A stretch of DNA of 64,000 nucleotides from the NCBI GenBank assembly GCA_009667805.1, contig CM019064.1:385888049-385952048 (forward strand). The letters are read 5' to 3'. Below, piece by piece: positions 23,526-33,380 of the stretch. The position numbers and the translations under genes are program-made. This DNA comes from Leptobrachium leishanense. Lineage: Eukaryota; Chordata; Amphibia; Anura; Megophryidae. The notes beneath the pieces were generated by a model. That model had not been told where the DNA came from and did no database searches. It saw only the letters and a program-made list of their open reading frames with translations. Numbering within the stretch: the stretch's first letter is position 1; each line of letters starts with the position of its first letter.

Positions 23526-24556
23526 GTTGTGGCAGTTCCTTTCAGATATATTCGCTGCGCTGGAGAAGAACAAGTTACATTGGATCAGCTTGTTCTTCTC
23601 ATTCTGCCCTCAAATTCACAGCTGCTATACAAAGTATACAAAGTATTGAAGCTGTTAATGTACAGTAACCTGCTGCAATGGAATTACAACTACAGCCGTT
23701 AACTTACCGTCAAGAGTAGAAAAGTGTCCTGTGTGTTATTTTCTCTTATTGCGTCACTTTATTTGCTGTAATATTACATGCTGTTAATAATTCACTAGAT
23801 GTTTGCTGCAGGAATCATGGGAAAATGTTCAAGACATTTCTATCAAGAAAACTGAATACCAACACATCTCTTTTTTTTATTTTGAAAGCAAAGACTGACG
23901 TAGCACATAATGCTGATTTAAAAAATGTGTTTGAAGAAACAAAGTGAGGAAGAAAACTGGAAATACAAGTTAAATTCAAAGGACTAGAAAATAAAGCCTG
24001 GCAAACAAAAGCAGAAAGCAGTACCCTATTCTTGTTAATCCTTTGTTATGCTACCAACCTGTTCGCGGGTATTATCTTGCCATACCTGATTGCATGGGGT
24101 CTGTCCTGGATTTTCTGGTTCTATAAATGCCCAGAGTCTGTTCCTTTAGATCTTCTTTCCTGGCATATCCGTGGCATTGTTGGTTAGCACATGCATGTTC
24201 TTAGTGACATATATGGCTTTCTCGTATCTGCCGCTCCCAATTGATCATCTTAGTGTAACTGTTACACATACAAAACGAGTCGTCAGCATCATCAAAATGC
24301 TCTAAGACCCTTTATGGTAATAATTCCAAGATGGCGGGCTGGATGTTAGGTAATAAGGCACACCCGGTGATCAATTATATCATTAATCTTAATTTCTACA
24401 TTTATTATTATTTACTATTGGTTTACTAACAGTACAACTCACAGTTTTGTGAATGGGGCTGTGCATAATGAGCCCCAATGCAATTTGATGCACATTAATA
24501 GAAGTCCACATTCCCACACCTAGCTAGAGATGATGAGGGACTTAAATTATTTTTGT
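23526..24556. other. unassigned spacer
   Basis: No coding motif or repeat structure recognised. Composition is ordinary AT-rich. Confidence 0.4.
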
Positions 24557-24564
24557 CCATTTGG

Positions 24565-25114
24565 TAGGGATGTGCGTTTCGGGTTTCGGAATTTCGCAAT
24601 TTTCACGAAATTTCCCGATTCGTGTTTTCGGATGCGGCCGATTTTCCGAAAATTTTTAGATCCGAAAATGGCAGATCCGAAAAGTTTTCCGAGCCGAAAC
24701 GAAATATTTTCGGAATTTTCGAATGGACTTGAAATGTGTCAAATCGAAATTTATTGCTTTGAAACGAGGAGAACAGATGTTCCGAAAAAACGAAAATTTC
24801 CGAAATCCCGAAAAGTCGATACAAAAAACGAGCAAAGTGACACGAAAATACGAAAAATGGTCGATATTCCGAAAACATGTACAATTCCGAAAAACGAAAA
24901 TTTCCGAAATCACGAAAAGTCGATACAAAAAACGAGCTAAGTGACACGAAAATACGAAAAATGGTCGATATTCCGAAAAAAAATGTACACGAAAAACGAG
25001 TCGAGCCGAACCGAATCGAAACAGAAATCGGTCGAAACGAGCCAAATCAAAAAGTTTAAACATCCGAAAAATTGAACCGAATCGAACCGAAAAAAAAATC
25101 GGTGCACAAGCCTA
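24565..25114. mobile_element. hAT-type MITE, 550 bp, with 8-bp TSD
   Basis: Ends TAGGGATGTGCGTTTCGGG and TCGGTGCACAAGCCTA, flanked by a perfect 8-bp duplication CCATTTGG at 24557-24564 and 25115-25122. It is the same family as 12473-13486, without the SINE-tail array. A tandem duplication of about 105 bp occupies about 24780-24990 (unit starting ccgaaaaacgaaaatttccg). Non-coding. Confidence 0.88.
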
Positions 25115-25309
25115 CCATTTGGTGAACGGACAACATTGATAGCTTTGGGGGTGCAAAAGAGGACATTTATTTATCTCTCTTTTATTATTGCGAATTATAG
25201 GGATAGTCCTATAGCTGTGTCATTGTTAATTAGCTCTGGCCTGACATTTTTGGCAGACATGAGTTCAGGAGTATGAGGTCTGACCACCAGGGGACTTGGA
25301 CGTGATGCA

Positions 25310-25348
25310 ACTTTTTTTTATAAAGGATTTTACCAGGAAGGATACATT
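25310..25348 (-). mobile_element. CORE-SINE-like element, left (3') part of split copy
   Basis: Reads ttttataaaggattttaccag and gaaggatacatt, the SINE 3' tail on the minus strand. It continues at 33241 with attgagatttctcttgtttt. The SINE is thus interrupted by the 7.9-kb nest 25349-33240, with ATT repeated at the two junctions. Confidence 0.85.
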
Positions 25349-25785
25349 CAGGGTTATTCAAAGAGATCCGAATTGCTTGAGAAAGGTAACCGAACGCTGA
25401 AAATCAGCGTTCGGTTACGTTGATTGCTTATACCTGGATCCTCTATGCCTATGCCCTGGAATAACACACAGACCACGGTATATTTGGAAAAGGGCATAGG
25501 CCACAGCTTTATTTGATTTATACAACATTCCTTAATCCAACACCACACAATTCGATCTGACCCTACCGCAACCGAACCTGCGGCAGGCCGTTACCACTTA
25601 ACCCAGAGCTCGTTGCTCAGCCTGACTTACCAGGAACAGAGCACGTCTCTCCCAGAGCCCACCTTATTCGTCGGCTTACCCAATAACTTCTTTGCTGGCC
25701 AGGGATACCGCCACCGCCAAGGGGCAATGAACTTAACTATTGCCCCTGCGCCCCCCTGCAGCCAGCGCCGCCTCCACTCCATCTC

Positions 25786-26387
25786 TCAAACCCTCCAAAA
25801 AATATCCAACCCAATATGTGACAAGTGGACCCCATCCGATCGCATCAAAGCCCTGTTACCCCCTCCAATTCCCGGTGACGAATGGACAGACCCCCAAGAG
25901 TAGCGAGAAACCTAGACACCTCCCGATTAAGTTTGCGCCGAGCCCGTTCCAAAGCTTTAGGGGACGCCCAAACATCCCAAGTCGGCCTAGAAACGATCTC
26001 GGACCAAACCAAGGAAACAGATTTAAACAGAGCGAAACATCGGGCCAGATCCTGTTTAATAACTAGAGTCAAATCCACAGTCCAAATCCGACCCAAGTCA
26101 TTACCCCCCACGTGAATGACGAGTATCGGAGAGTCCCGCGACCCCTTAGACAACAAACAACATTCCCTATAAACATTAGTCCACGGCAAGCCCGGAATGC
26201 CCAACCATCGGACTCGTACTACCTCCACCGGAAATCCCAGATTCCTGCCAATAACGCGCCGCTCCGCCCGATGAGCCGCCCAGCAAATGAAGGAATGTCC
26301 CACAATCCAAACCAATCGGGACGGACCTGAAAGAAAAGTCATAATAAGTGTGGACGAACATAAAGCTGATAACGACTGGAAGACCAC
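25786..26387 (-). pseudogene. SGNH-type hydrolase/esterase downstream of the recombinase
   Basis: A 180-residue frame reads VWIVGHSFICWAAHRA (block with the nucleophile Ser32, GHS in place of the usual GDS), LVIHVGGNDLG (Gly-x-Asn-Asp block at 94-97) and WSEIVSRPTW. The final block DGVHLS, with the Asp-x-x-His pair, lies in another frame at about 25800-25850 and ends at the stop 25786-25788. One indel near 25845 therefore breaks it. SGNH enzymes hydrolyse esters, often acetyl groups. From memory, some Ngaro elements and CR1 ORF1 proteins carry such a domain, but its job in retrotransposition is unknown. Its true start, or fusion to the recombinase by splicing, is unresolved. Confidence 0.8.
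26326..26341 (-). promoter_or_regulatory. Candidate 3' splice site before the hydrolase
   Basis: Immediately after the recombinase stop the minus strand reads GACTTTTCTTTCAG and then GTCCGTCCCG. This pyrimidine-rich run ending in CAG has the form of a spliceosomal acceptor, and the hydrolase core (VWIVGHSF) follows about 17 bases later. Splicing into this site would allow the hydrolase to be expressed without its own start. No donor has been paired with it, so this is an inference from one motif. Confidence 0.35.
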
Positions 26388-26560
26388 CTCCCCAAACGCT
26401 GCAGCACGGGCCCCGAGGCCCCCGCCACCTCAGTGGCCGCCCCAATACGAAAAGAATGCGGCGTGAAATCTCGAGGACACAAACCAAAAACAAGAGATGC
26501 AACGACGGAAAACCGAGGAAAACTGATAACGTGTAAGAGGACTACCCGACGCATGCACCA
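26339..26560 (-). pseudogene. Ngaro tyrosine recombinase, C-terminal catalytic motifs
   Basis: In a second frame the minus strand reads TPHSFRIGAATEVA, containing the His-x-x-Arg motif, then LGRWSSSRYQLYVRP, containing the Gly-Arg-Trp block and the nucleophilic Tyr. It stops at 26339-26341. A single indel separates it from the central domain at 26430-27299. These residues cleave and rejoin DNA when the circular cDNA integrates. Confidence 0.85.
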
Positions 26561-27299
26561 AAAAAGGGGCACCAAACACCAGCCTCCGAGACAAAAACTC
26601 CCGCGCCAGCGCGTAGGGATAGCAAGCCCCCCCAATACCCAATAAAGTCACAAAAACGCCCCTACCCACCTGATCAGTTTTAGAATGGTGAATAAAGAGA
26701 CGCACCCGACCATCACCAACCACCACGTGACAGGCCTGCAGCCCAGAAGGAAAGCGAGCACTACGGGACACCAGTTCCCCAACCCACAAGGCACCGAAAA
26801 AACAAAAAGAAAAGGCCACGCGAAACAAAAGGACCTCAAAGTCATCAAAGCAAATGGACCCCAAAACCAACGAAATCTCCTGGAACAATGAAAAGGACAA
26901 AGGCCGACGGCAATCCGGAACTGAAACCCGCCGCCAACCAGCCACCACCCGGCGCAGCAATGGATCCTTCGAAAAATCATCCCAACCCAAAAGCTGACAT
27001 AGCAAAGAAAGAGCTGGGAGAGCGCGAGAAGCAGAAGCCAAGGAACGCCCGGCACGCTCCAGTGCAGACAAGAATGACCACGTAGCGTGGCGACGAGCCG
27101 ATGACTCCCGCCATCTCTGCCCAGCCCGAGCTACCGCTGCCCAAGCCTGCCACACCTGAACATACGAACTCCACGTGGAATCAGCCAAGGAGCAGAAGAA
27201 ATGCCGAATCAGTCCTCCAGAGCCAGGGTCCACAACCAGCGAGGAAAGGGAGTACCCCTCCGATCCGCCCCCGGTGCCACCTGCCAAAAACTGCTCCAC
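26430..27299 (-). pseudogene. Ngaro tyrosine recombinase, N-terminal and central part
   Basis: 289 residues: a helical core-binding region (WSSYVQVWQAWAAVA and SFLSALERAGRS) and the start of the catalytic domain. Around residue 170 it reads FFGALWVGEL, where this family has the catalytic Arg (ALRxGEL). Here it is Trp172 (TGG, one transition from CGG), predicting loss of strand transfer. HHSKTDQVGRG at about 207 is the usual basic beta-hairpin. Frame is lost near 26520, and the His/Arg/Tyr motifs are in the next frame. Confidence 0.85.
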
Positions 27300-27745
27300 T
27301 GGAACCAGGAGAGAGAGTCAGCAATCGTATTAGCCACACCCGGCACGTGCCGCACCTTAAACCAAATATTATGTTCCAGACAACGCAAAACCAAATGACG
27401 CAACAGGGAAAGAACGGGCAAGGAACTAGAAGAAGAACGGGTCAACACATGAACGACGCTCAAATTATCAGTCCAAAAGATCACCCTCTTATTAGCGAGA
27501 CTCTCCCCCCACAGTTCCAGTGCCGTAACAATGGGAAACAACTCCAAAAAGGTCATGTTAGTCAGCAAGTCAGAAGCAGACCAAGAAGCAGGCCATGCCT
27601 CCGCATACCAATGACCTTGGAAGTACGCCCCGAAGCCAGATGCACCTGCAGCATCCATAAACAGATCCAAGGCAGCATTATCCACAGCAGCCTCCTGCCA
27701 ATACGTACACCTATTGTAACTACCCAGAAAGGTCTGCCATACCAA
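27209..27745 (-). pseudogene. Ngaro RNase H domain
   Basis: 178 residues carrying the RNase H layout of DIRS-order elements: DLFMDAAGASGFGAYF (first Asp), FLELFPIVTALELWG (Glu), VIFWTDNLSVVHVL (Asp) and HVPGVANTIADSLSW (His and Asp). RNase H removes the RNA template during cDNA synthesis. It is out of frame with the RT (27562-28944) because of an indel in the overlap, but the domain itself looks complete. Confidence 0.85.
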
Positions 27746-28944
27746 GAGATCAGCCTACAAGGCTGACGCAACCGGACAAAATGATGTTGCGCTTTAATCC
27801 CCACAGTGGCCAGAGACAGCCTCCTGCAAAATACGCGCCCCATCGGCATGACCCGACAAGCAAAAGCCAAATGGCCAAGCAAAGATTGAAGCTCGTGGAG
27901 ACGAAGCTTGGGGGACAACAAAGCCCGCGCCAAGATCGTTTCCAAGGCAGCAATCTTACCCCGAGGCAGCCGAAAAACCAGAGCCACCGAATCAATTTCA
28001 ATGCCCAGAAAGGACAAACGCTGACAAGGACCCTCCGACTTGTCCTTCGCCAGCGGCACCCCAAACTCAGCAGCCACATCCCAGAAGTGCCGCAGCAAGT
28101 CCCCACAAACAGAAGACTCGGCCGGCCCCACAAAAAGAAAGTCGCCCAAATAATGAACGACGGAGGACAGCCCCGCCTGCTCACAAACCACCCACTCCAA
28201 AAACGTGGCAAACAACTCAAAATAATAACAAGAAATAGAACACCCCATAGGAAGGCATCTATCAAAATAAAACTGACGTCGAATAGCGCAGCCCAACAAG
28301 TGAAAACAGTCCGGATGAATCGGCAAAAGTCGAAACGCGGACTCCACATCCGCCTTAGCCAGCAAACAGCCTGGGCCCGCCTCCCTAACCAACACCAGAG
28401 CCTCATCAAAAGATGAGTAACGCACCCTACAGTCCTCAGGACCAATGCCATCGTTAACCGATGATCCCGCAGGATAGGACAAATGGCAGATCATCCGAAA
28501 GGCACCCGGCTCTTTCTTGGGAACCACACCAAATGGGGAAACCCGCAAATTGGGAAAGGGCAACCCATCGAATGGACCCACCATCCGTCCCATGCGCACC
28601 TCCATCACCAATTTTTCAGCAATCACCGCCTCATGCTGACGCGCGGACACCAAATTAGAGGCAAAGACAGGAAAGGCAGAACGAACGAAGGGAATACGAA
28701 AACCCACGGAAAAACCATCCACCAAAACCCGAGCCGCCCTCTCATTGGGGTAACATTCGAGCCACGGGAGCATCCTTAAAACGATCACCGGGGTAAGTCC
28801 TGACACCCGAACCTTCCCGAACCGTCCCCCATCCCAAAGACCCCCGACCTCTTCGCAGGCACCGGAAGGCGGGATGCACACCCCCACATTGAGAACACTC
28901 ATGCCGGAACCGGCACGAACTCGCCCAACGACAGTGCGACTCAT
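27562..28944 (-). pseudogene. Ngaro reverse transcriptase
   Basis: A 460-residue open stretch. RT blocks: FGVVPKKEPGAFRMICHLSYP near 138-158, KADVESAFRLLP at 197-208 (first catalytic Asp at 199), RCLPMGCSISC near 229-239, and YLGD at 265-268 followed by FLFVG. The family normally has two aspartates here; the first is Gly in this copy, so polymerase activity is probably lost. LSFLGIEID follows as in DIRS-type RTs. Frame is lost near 27700, and RNase H continues in another frame. Confidence 0.88.
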
Positions 28945-29665
28945 TGTACACCCAGCAAAACCCCCTCCGGGCAGCCGCCGACGTACCAGGGGAAGAACCG
29001 CCAGCGGATCCGAGAAAGGGAGAAACCACCAGATGAGCAGGCGTCATTAATAACAACCAAAGGTTAGCATCCTGCTCATCAAAACGCATGGCAGGACGGA
29101 CAGCCATTTTTTGCCGGAATTGTAGGTCATACCAGAACCAACACTGACCCCCATAAACCTTGTACGCCCCCCAAATAAGGTCCAGATAGGAGAACAGAGC
29201 AACACAACGTTCCGGATAATGCTCACAGAGAACAGCGCTAAAGGCCAGAAAGCCCTGAAGCCAGTTCCCAAACGTACGGGGCAAACTCCGAACAGGAGTC
29301 TTGTCCTTCTCCTTGTCCGCGTCCAACTCAGAACGCCTAGCACGGTCGACCGTCTCCCTATCCACCGATACCAAAGCAAGAACGTCCACGAATTCGCCTC
29401 TCCAAATCTTTTCCTTGACATCAGCAGAAAGGTGCATACCCAGCGGAGACAACGCATACCCAGAAGGCTGCGGAACTGCAGAGACTGGACCCGAGACCCC
29501 ACCAGCCACAGGAGCAGAGGAAACACTGGCAGCAGGCAGCTCCCCACCGGCCGGCACCGGTACCACCAAACCACGAGGAGCAGGACCAGCCGGCACGGGC
29601 GCACAGGACTCCAGACACGACACGTGCTGCCACTGCTGTAGAGCAGACATCAGTGAGGACACCAA
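28742..29665 (-). pseudogene. Ngaro gag-like protein with Cys/His zinc motif
   Basis: 307 residues. A conserved helical core (NWLQGFLAFSAVLCEHYPE, then WFWYDLQFRQKMAVRP) at about 134-195 and a C-terminal metal-binding cluster: Cys237, Cys245, Cys251, His255, Cys257, Cys260, His264 and Cys269. This arrangement is what I recall from gag-like proteins of DIRS/Ngaro elements and should bind nucleic acid in the ribonucleoprotein particle. It overlaps the RT frame by about 200 bases. It is joined upstream to the N-terminal gag piece by a frameshift. Confidence 0.75.
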
Positions 29666-30636
29666 ATCCGAGGGTCCAGCACCCCCAGGGAACGCCGACA
29701 GCGCCCCCCGCCGACCCCGGCCGCACGCTCAGCAGCAGGTAGCAAATCATACTCACGGGCGGACAGCAGAGGGGAAGGATCCACCAGGCGCTGGGACCGG
29801 TCGGCAGCCACATCAGGGACCACACTGCGGAAAGGCACAGCTGGGCGAACATCATCTACGAGACCAGGAACAGCCACCCGGTGAGGCTCCCGACGAGCAG
29901 ACGCGGGGGCGCCGCCAGATGGGGCCGACCCCACAGCCAGGCAGCCAGCAGTAGGCAAGCGAACAGCTCGCTCCCCAGAAGCAGACGAGCCGGCAATCAC
30001 GGAATCCGGCAGAGGAAAAGCTCCCTGGAGCGGAGCACCAAGGGCAACCGGAAAACTGGATCCTCCAACTCGCGGAAGGGCAGCCCGGCGTCCATGAGAC
30101 GTGCCCCCACCTCGACGCAAGCGGGAGCCCCAGGGGGCGGAGCCGGCGGCACGAGAGCGAGGGGCGGCAGACCGAGGGGCCACAGCTGCAGGAGCCCGCG
30201 GGCTGCACGAACGCCCAGCCCGACCAACCACACGCACAGGAGCAGGCGGAAGAGGAGCCACAGAGGGAGAAACAGCCCTGTAAGCGGCTGCACGGCGTCT
30301 CGGACGCGCACGGCTAGCAACAGAGCCGCTCACCACAGGGGAAGCCCGGCCAGCCTGCGCAGGAGCAGAAAGCGCCGGAGCGGAACCAGGGGAACCAGGA
30401 CCAAGCAGCGCAGGGACAGTAACAGGACGCTCCCTCCTCCATCCCCGGGGGCCCCCCTCCTCCTCCTCCTCCGCAGGGGAATCGCGACCCACCGGCTCAG
30501 CAGAGCGCAACAAGTCCGCCAAAGTCACACGGGAGCCAGCAGCATAGTCCTGCAATCGGGCGAGGAGCAGAGCAACATCCTCCCGCTGAGCAGCCAGAGC
30601 CATGACCGGCCCGTCCAAGGAAGAAGCAGAGAGCAA
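29650..30636 (-). pseudogene. Ngaro gag-like protein, N-terminal part
   Basis: An Ala/Pro/Arg-rich open stretch of 328 residues beginning MLSASSLDGPVMALAAQR. It has an acidic patch (EEEEEGG near residue 58) and low-complexity proline/arginine regions. It has no recognisable fold. Its position just before the zinc-finger protein makes it the front part of gag, the presumed RNA-binding structural protein. The frame is lost near 29715: the continuation (GALSAFPGGAGPSDL) lies in the frame of the following segment. The start is uncertain. Confidence 0.6.
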
Positions 30637-31021
30637 CGCCGACAGCAGGACCCAGAAAACGCAGGAACAAAGCAGCGACCTGCGTGCAGAACAACGTGCA
30701 GCCTCTTCAAGTCACCAGCACGTGGAACAGGTAATCACATACCTGTGCATATATAGGACCTCCTTCATTAGCATAATTTCTTGACCAATGACCCTGCATA
30801 CCTTTGATTGATCGTCCCAGGCCAGCAGTCATGCCCCCCCTTCCAGAATGTTCCAGGGGGTTGCTTTCTTGGCCATTCGGCTATCCAGAGAGCAGGCAAT
30901 TCGCCAAATCCTGGCGAATTGCCTGAACATACGGTGCCTGTTCGGCAGTGGCGTAGCGTGGGTTGTCAGCACCCGGGGCCAGCCAAGAATTGTGTGCCCC
31001 CCCCACCTGTGGACACGTTAT

Positions 31022-32070
31022 CGATATTGCCCCAGCTCTCACATGGATATTGCCCCAGCTCACACATGGATTTGCCCCAGCTCATGGATTTGCCCCCAGC
31101 TCATGGATTTGCCCAGCTCATGGATTTGCCCCAGCTCATGGATTTGCCCCAGCTCACACATGGATTTGCCCCAGCTCACACATAGATTTGCCCCAGCTCA
31201 CACATGGATTTGCCCAGCTCATGGATTTGCCCCAGCTCACACATGGATTTGCCCCAGCTCACACATGGATTTGCCCCAGCTCACACATGGATTTGCCCAG
31301 CTCATGGATTTGCCCCAGCTCATGGATTTGCCCCAGCTCATGGATTTGCCCCCAGCTCATTGATTTGCCCAGCTCATGGATTTGCCCCAGCTCATGGATT
31401 TGCCCCAGCTCACACATGGATTTGCCCCCAGCTCGATGGATTTGCCCAGCTCATGGATTTGCCCCAGCTCATGGATTTGCCCCAGCTCATGGATTTGCCC
31501 CAGCTCACACATGGATTTGCCCCAGCTCACACATGGATTTGCCCCAGCTCACACATGGATTTGCCCAGCACATGGATTTGCCCCAGCTCATGGATTTGCC
31601 CCCAGCTCACACATGGATTTGCCCCAGCTCACACATGGATTTGCCCAGCTCATGGATTTGCCCAGCTCATGGATTTGCCCCCAGCTCATGGATTTGCCCA
31701 GCTCATGGATTTGCCCCAGCTCATGGATTTGCCCCCATCCCATGGATTTGCCCAGCTCATGGATTTGCCCAGCTCATGGATTTGCCCAGCTCATGGATTT
31801 GCCCCAGCTCATGGATTTGCCCCCAGCTCATGGATTTGCCCCAGCTCATGGATTTGCCCCCAGCTCATGGATTTGCCCAGCTCATGGATTTGCCCAGCTC
31901 ATGGATTTGCCCAGCTCATGGATTTGCCCCAGCTCATGGATTTGCCCCCAGCTCATGGATTTGCCCAGCTCATGGATTTGCCCCCAGCTCATGGATTTGC
32001 CCAGCTCATGGATTTGCCCAGCTCATGGATTTGCCCCAGTTTACACATGGATTTGCCCAGCTCTCACCTG
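31022..32070. repeat. 17/18/23-bp minisatellite CCCCAGCTCATGGATTTG
   Basis: More than fifty head-to-tail units in three length classes: 18 bp (ccccagctcatggatttg), 17 bp (one C fewer) and 23 bp (with an extra cacac before atgg). The edges read ...gatattgccccagctc, closer to the reverse complement of the 19-bp unit at 46105-47655. The array is open on several frames, giving frames of up to 378 codons of DLPQLM/HGFAPA/WICPSS repeats. These are not genes. Confidence 0.92.
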
Positions 32071-32093
32071 GATATTGCTCCAGCTCCGGCAGG

Positions 32094-32363
32094 GGTTGAG
32101 GGGACCCAGATGCCGGGCAGCGTGGGAGTGCCTGCCCGGTCCTGAAGAGTCCGTCCTGTTGAAGGTGATGCGGCTGCGTGGCGTGCGTGCGCAGGTCATG
32201 CGGTCCGGCCAGTCAGGTGGTACAGAGACTCAGTACCACCTGATTAGCCGGACCACGTGACCGGCTGCGCCTGCACGCAGCCGCTTCCCTTTAACAGGAC
32301 GGACTCTTCAGGACCGGGCAGGCACTCCCGCGCTGCCCGGCATCTGGGTCCCCTCAACCCCCG
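32094..32363. repeat. Imperfect palindrome, arms about 120 bp
   Basis: The left arm (gaggggacccagatgccggg, then agagtccgtcctgtt) and the right arm (aacaggacggactcttcagg, then cccggcatctgggtcccctc) are reverse complements with few mismatches. The centre is about ggtggtacagagactcagta at 32216-32240. It lies wholly inside the hAT element and could form a hairpin. Confidence 0.85.
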
Positions 32364-33240
32364 GGCCAGCAAAATGCAACCCCCGGGCCAGCAAATGCAC
32401 CCCTAACAAAACTGCGCCCGGGGCCACGGCCCCCCCAGCCCCCCCCACGCTACGCCACTGCTGTTCGGTGCCTGTTCGAGGGCAGTGAAATCCCCATGAA
32501 AAAGCACTGCTTTGGCTATTCAGAGAACACAAACCAGCAGTGAAAGGTTCCCCTAATGCCCTGCCATTCGGTGGTTTAATTCGGCAAGTTTATTCAGGAG
32601 AATCCCATAGGCTTCAATGTTAGAAATATTCCGGTTTTAATACAATATCTAATATAAACCATTCATTATAAAATTATGCAGTAAAGAGTCTCTTTATTTA
32701 TAGATTTTTCAGGATATTTTAAGCATTTTTCTGATTTTTTTTTTTTAAAAGTCCGATTTTTTTTTTTTTTAAGTTTACTAATTTTTTCTGTAACAGCCCT
32801 CTTTATGATCATTCATTGGATCTTATATGTAAATTTCAGACATTTTCGCTCAGTAGTTTCTTTGCAAACAGCGTTTCACTTCTCAATCATTCAAGCAAAC
32901 TGTTTTTCTAATATATTCACTTCACTCTGTCTGCGGTCTCGGCTTTCTTGGCTTTTTCCGGCGGCTTCGCTGCGTGTGATCGGCTCCTGCTCGGGTTTTT
33001 CCGTAGTTTTCGGCAGGTTAAACCAGATGTTTTTGCGGGTTTTTGGCGTGCATTCGCTTGGTTTTACGGTTTGTTTTCGTCGGGTTTGCGGCAGCTTTTC
33101 CCAGCAATTCGGGGACCCTGTGGTGTTTGCTGAATACACCGCAGGGTCACCGAAATGGGATCGGCTAAAGGAACCGAATTGAAGAGAACGAAAAGTCACC
33201 GAGCGTGCGGTGACTTTTCGACTCTCTTTGAATTACCCTG

Positions 33241-33380
33241 ATTGAGATTTCTCTTGTTTTCAAGTATGTCCTGAGTGGCGAGTATGTACCGTTAGGTGTC
33301 TTGCCCAAGGATACTTACTGGAGAGGTGCTCATGACGGGATTCGAACCTGTGTCTCCACGGTCTCCACAGCATTATAAAT
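33241..33380 (-). mobile_element. CORE-SINE-like element, right (5') part of split copy
   Basis: Continues the SINE interrupted at 25348. It contains cttgcccaaggatacttact and gggattcgaacctgtgtctc. On the minus strand the latter reads GGTTCGAATCC, a perfect RNA polymerase III B box, so the head is tRNA-derived. The gtatccttgggcaagacac word on the minus strand resembles the core of MIR-type CORE-SINEs. Confidence 0.8.

Larger units (their letters stand above)
25419..30863 (-). mobile_element. Ngaro-like tyrosine-recombinase retrotransposon, about 5.4 kb
   Basis: On the minus strand the coding order is gag-like, RT, RNase H, tyrosine recombinase, SGNH hydrolase. This order, the absence of a visible methyltransferase domain and the recombinase in place of an integrase point to the Ngaro branch of the DIRS order. 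The element replaces nothing of the host MITE: the left block ends ggttac and the right block resumes ctttctt. It begins GTTG and ends GTTG on the plus strand, with no longer TSD, as expected for recombinase-mediated integration. The split terminal repeats typical of Ngaro were not found by eye. A minus-strand AATAAA lies near 25510. Confidence 0.85.
30946..32460. mobile_element. hAT-type element, 1515 bp, with 8-bp TSD
   Basis: Ends CAGTGGCGTAGCGTGGG and CCCACGCTACGCCACTG are inverted repeats, flanked by a perfect 8-bp duplication CTGTTCGG (30938-30945 and 32461-32468). CAGNGGCGTAGC-type ends with 8-bp TSDs are standard for hAT. The body is filled by a minisatellite (31022-32070) and a palindrome (32094-32363). 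No transposase. It inserted into the MITE after that MITE had landed in the SINE. Confidence 0.92.
25349..33240. mobile_element. CAGGGTTATTCAAAGAGA MITE, split by two nested insertions
   Basis: Outer ends CAGGGTTATTCAAAGAGA (25349) and ctctttgaattaccctg (33240). Its own sequence survives in three blocks: 25349-25418, 30864-30945 and 32461-33240, together about 930 bp, comparable with the 889-bp copy at 16928-17816 (opposite orientation). It inserted into a SINE, leaving ATT on both sides, and later received a Ngaro-like element and a hAT element. Confidence 0.85.

Noticed and set aside
25845..30636. Endogenous retrovirus or LTR retrotransposon
   Set aside because: The element has a tyrosine recombinase rather than an integrase, no LTRs, no protease or envelope region, and a DIRS/Ngaro type gag.
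29881..30756. Arg/Ser-rich plus-strand frame of 291 codons
   Set aside because: It is the antisense shadow of the GC-rich gag-like region of the Ngaro element.
30963..32260. Very long open frames (up to 378 codons) of HGFAPA/DLPQLM repeats
   Set aside because: They lie entirely in a 17/18/23-bp minisatellite that has no stop in several frames at once. No start context, domain or codon bias.
33328..33346. tRNA gene
   Set aside because: A perfect B box is present on the minus strand, but it belongs to a SINE head. No cloverleaf can be folded around it.
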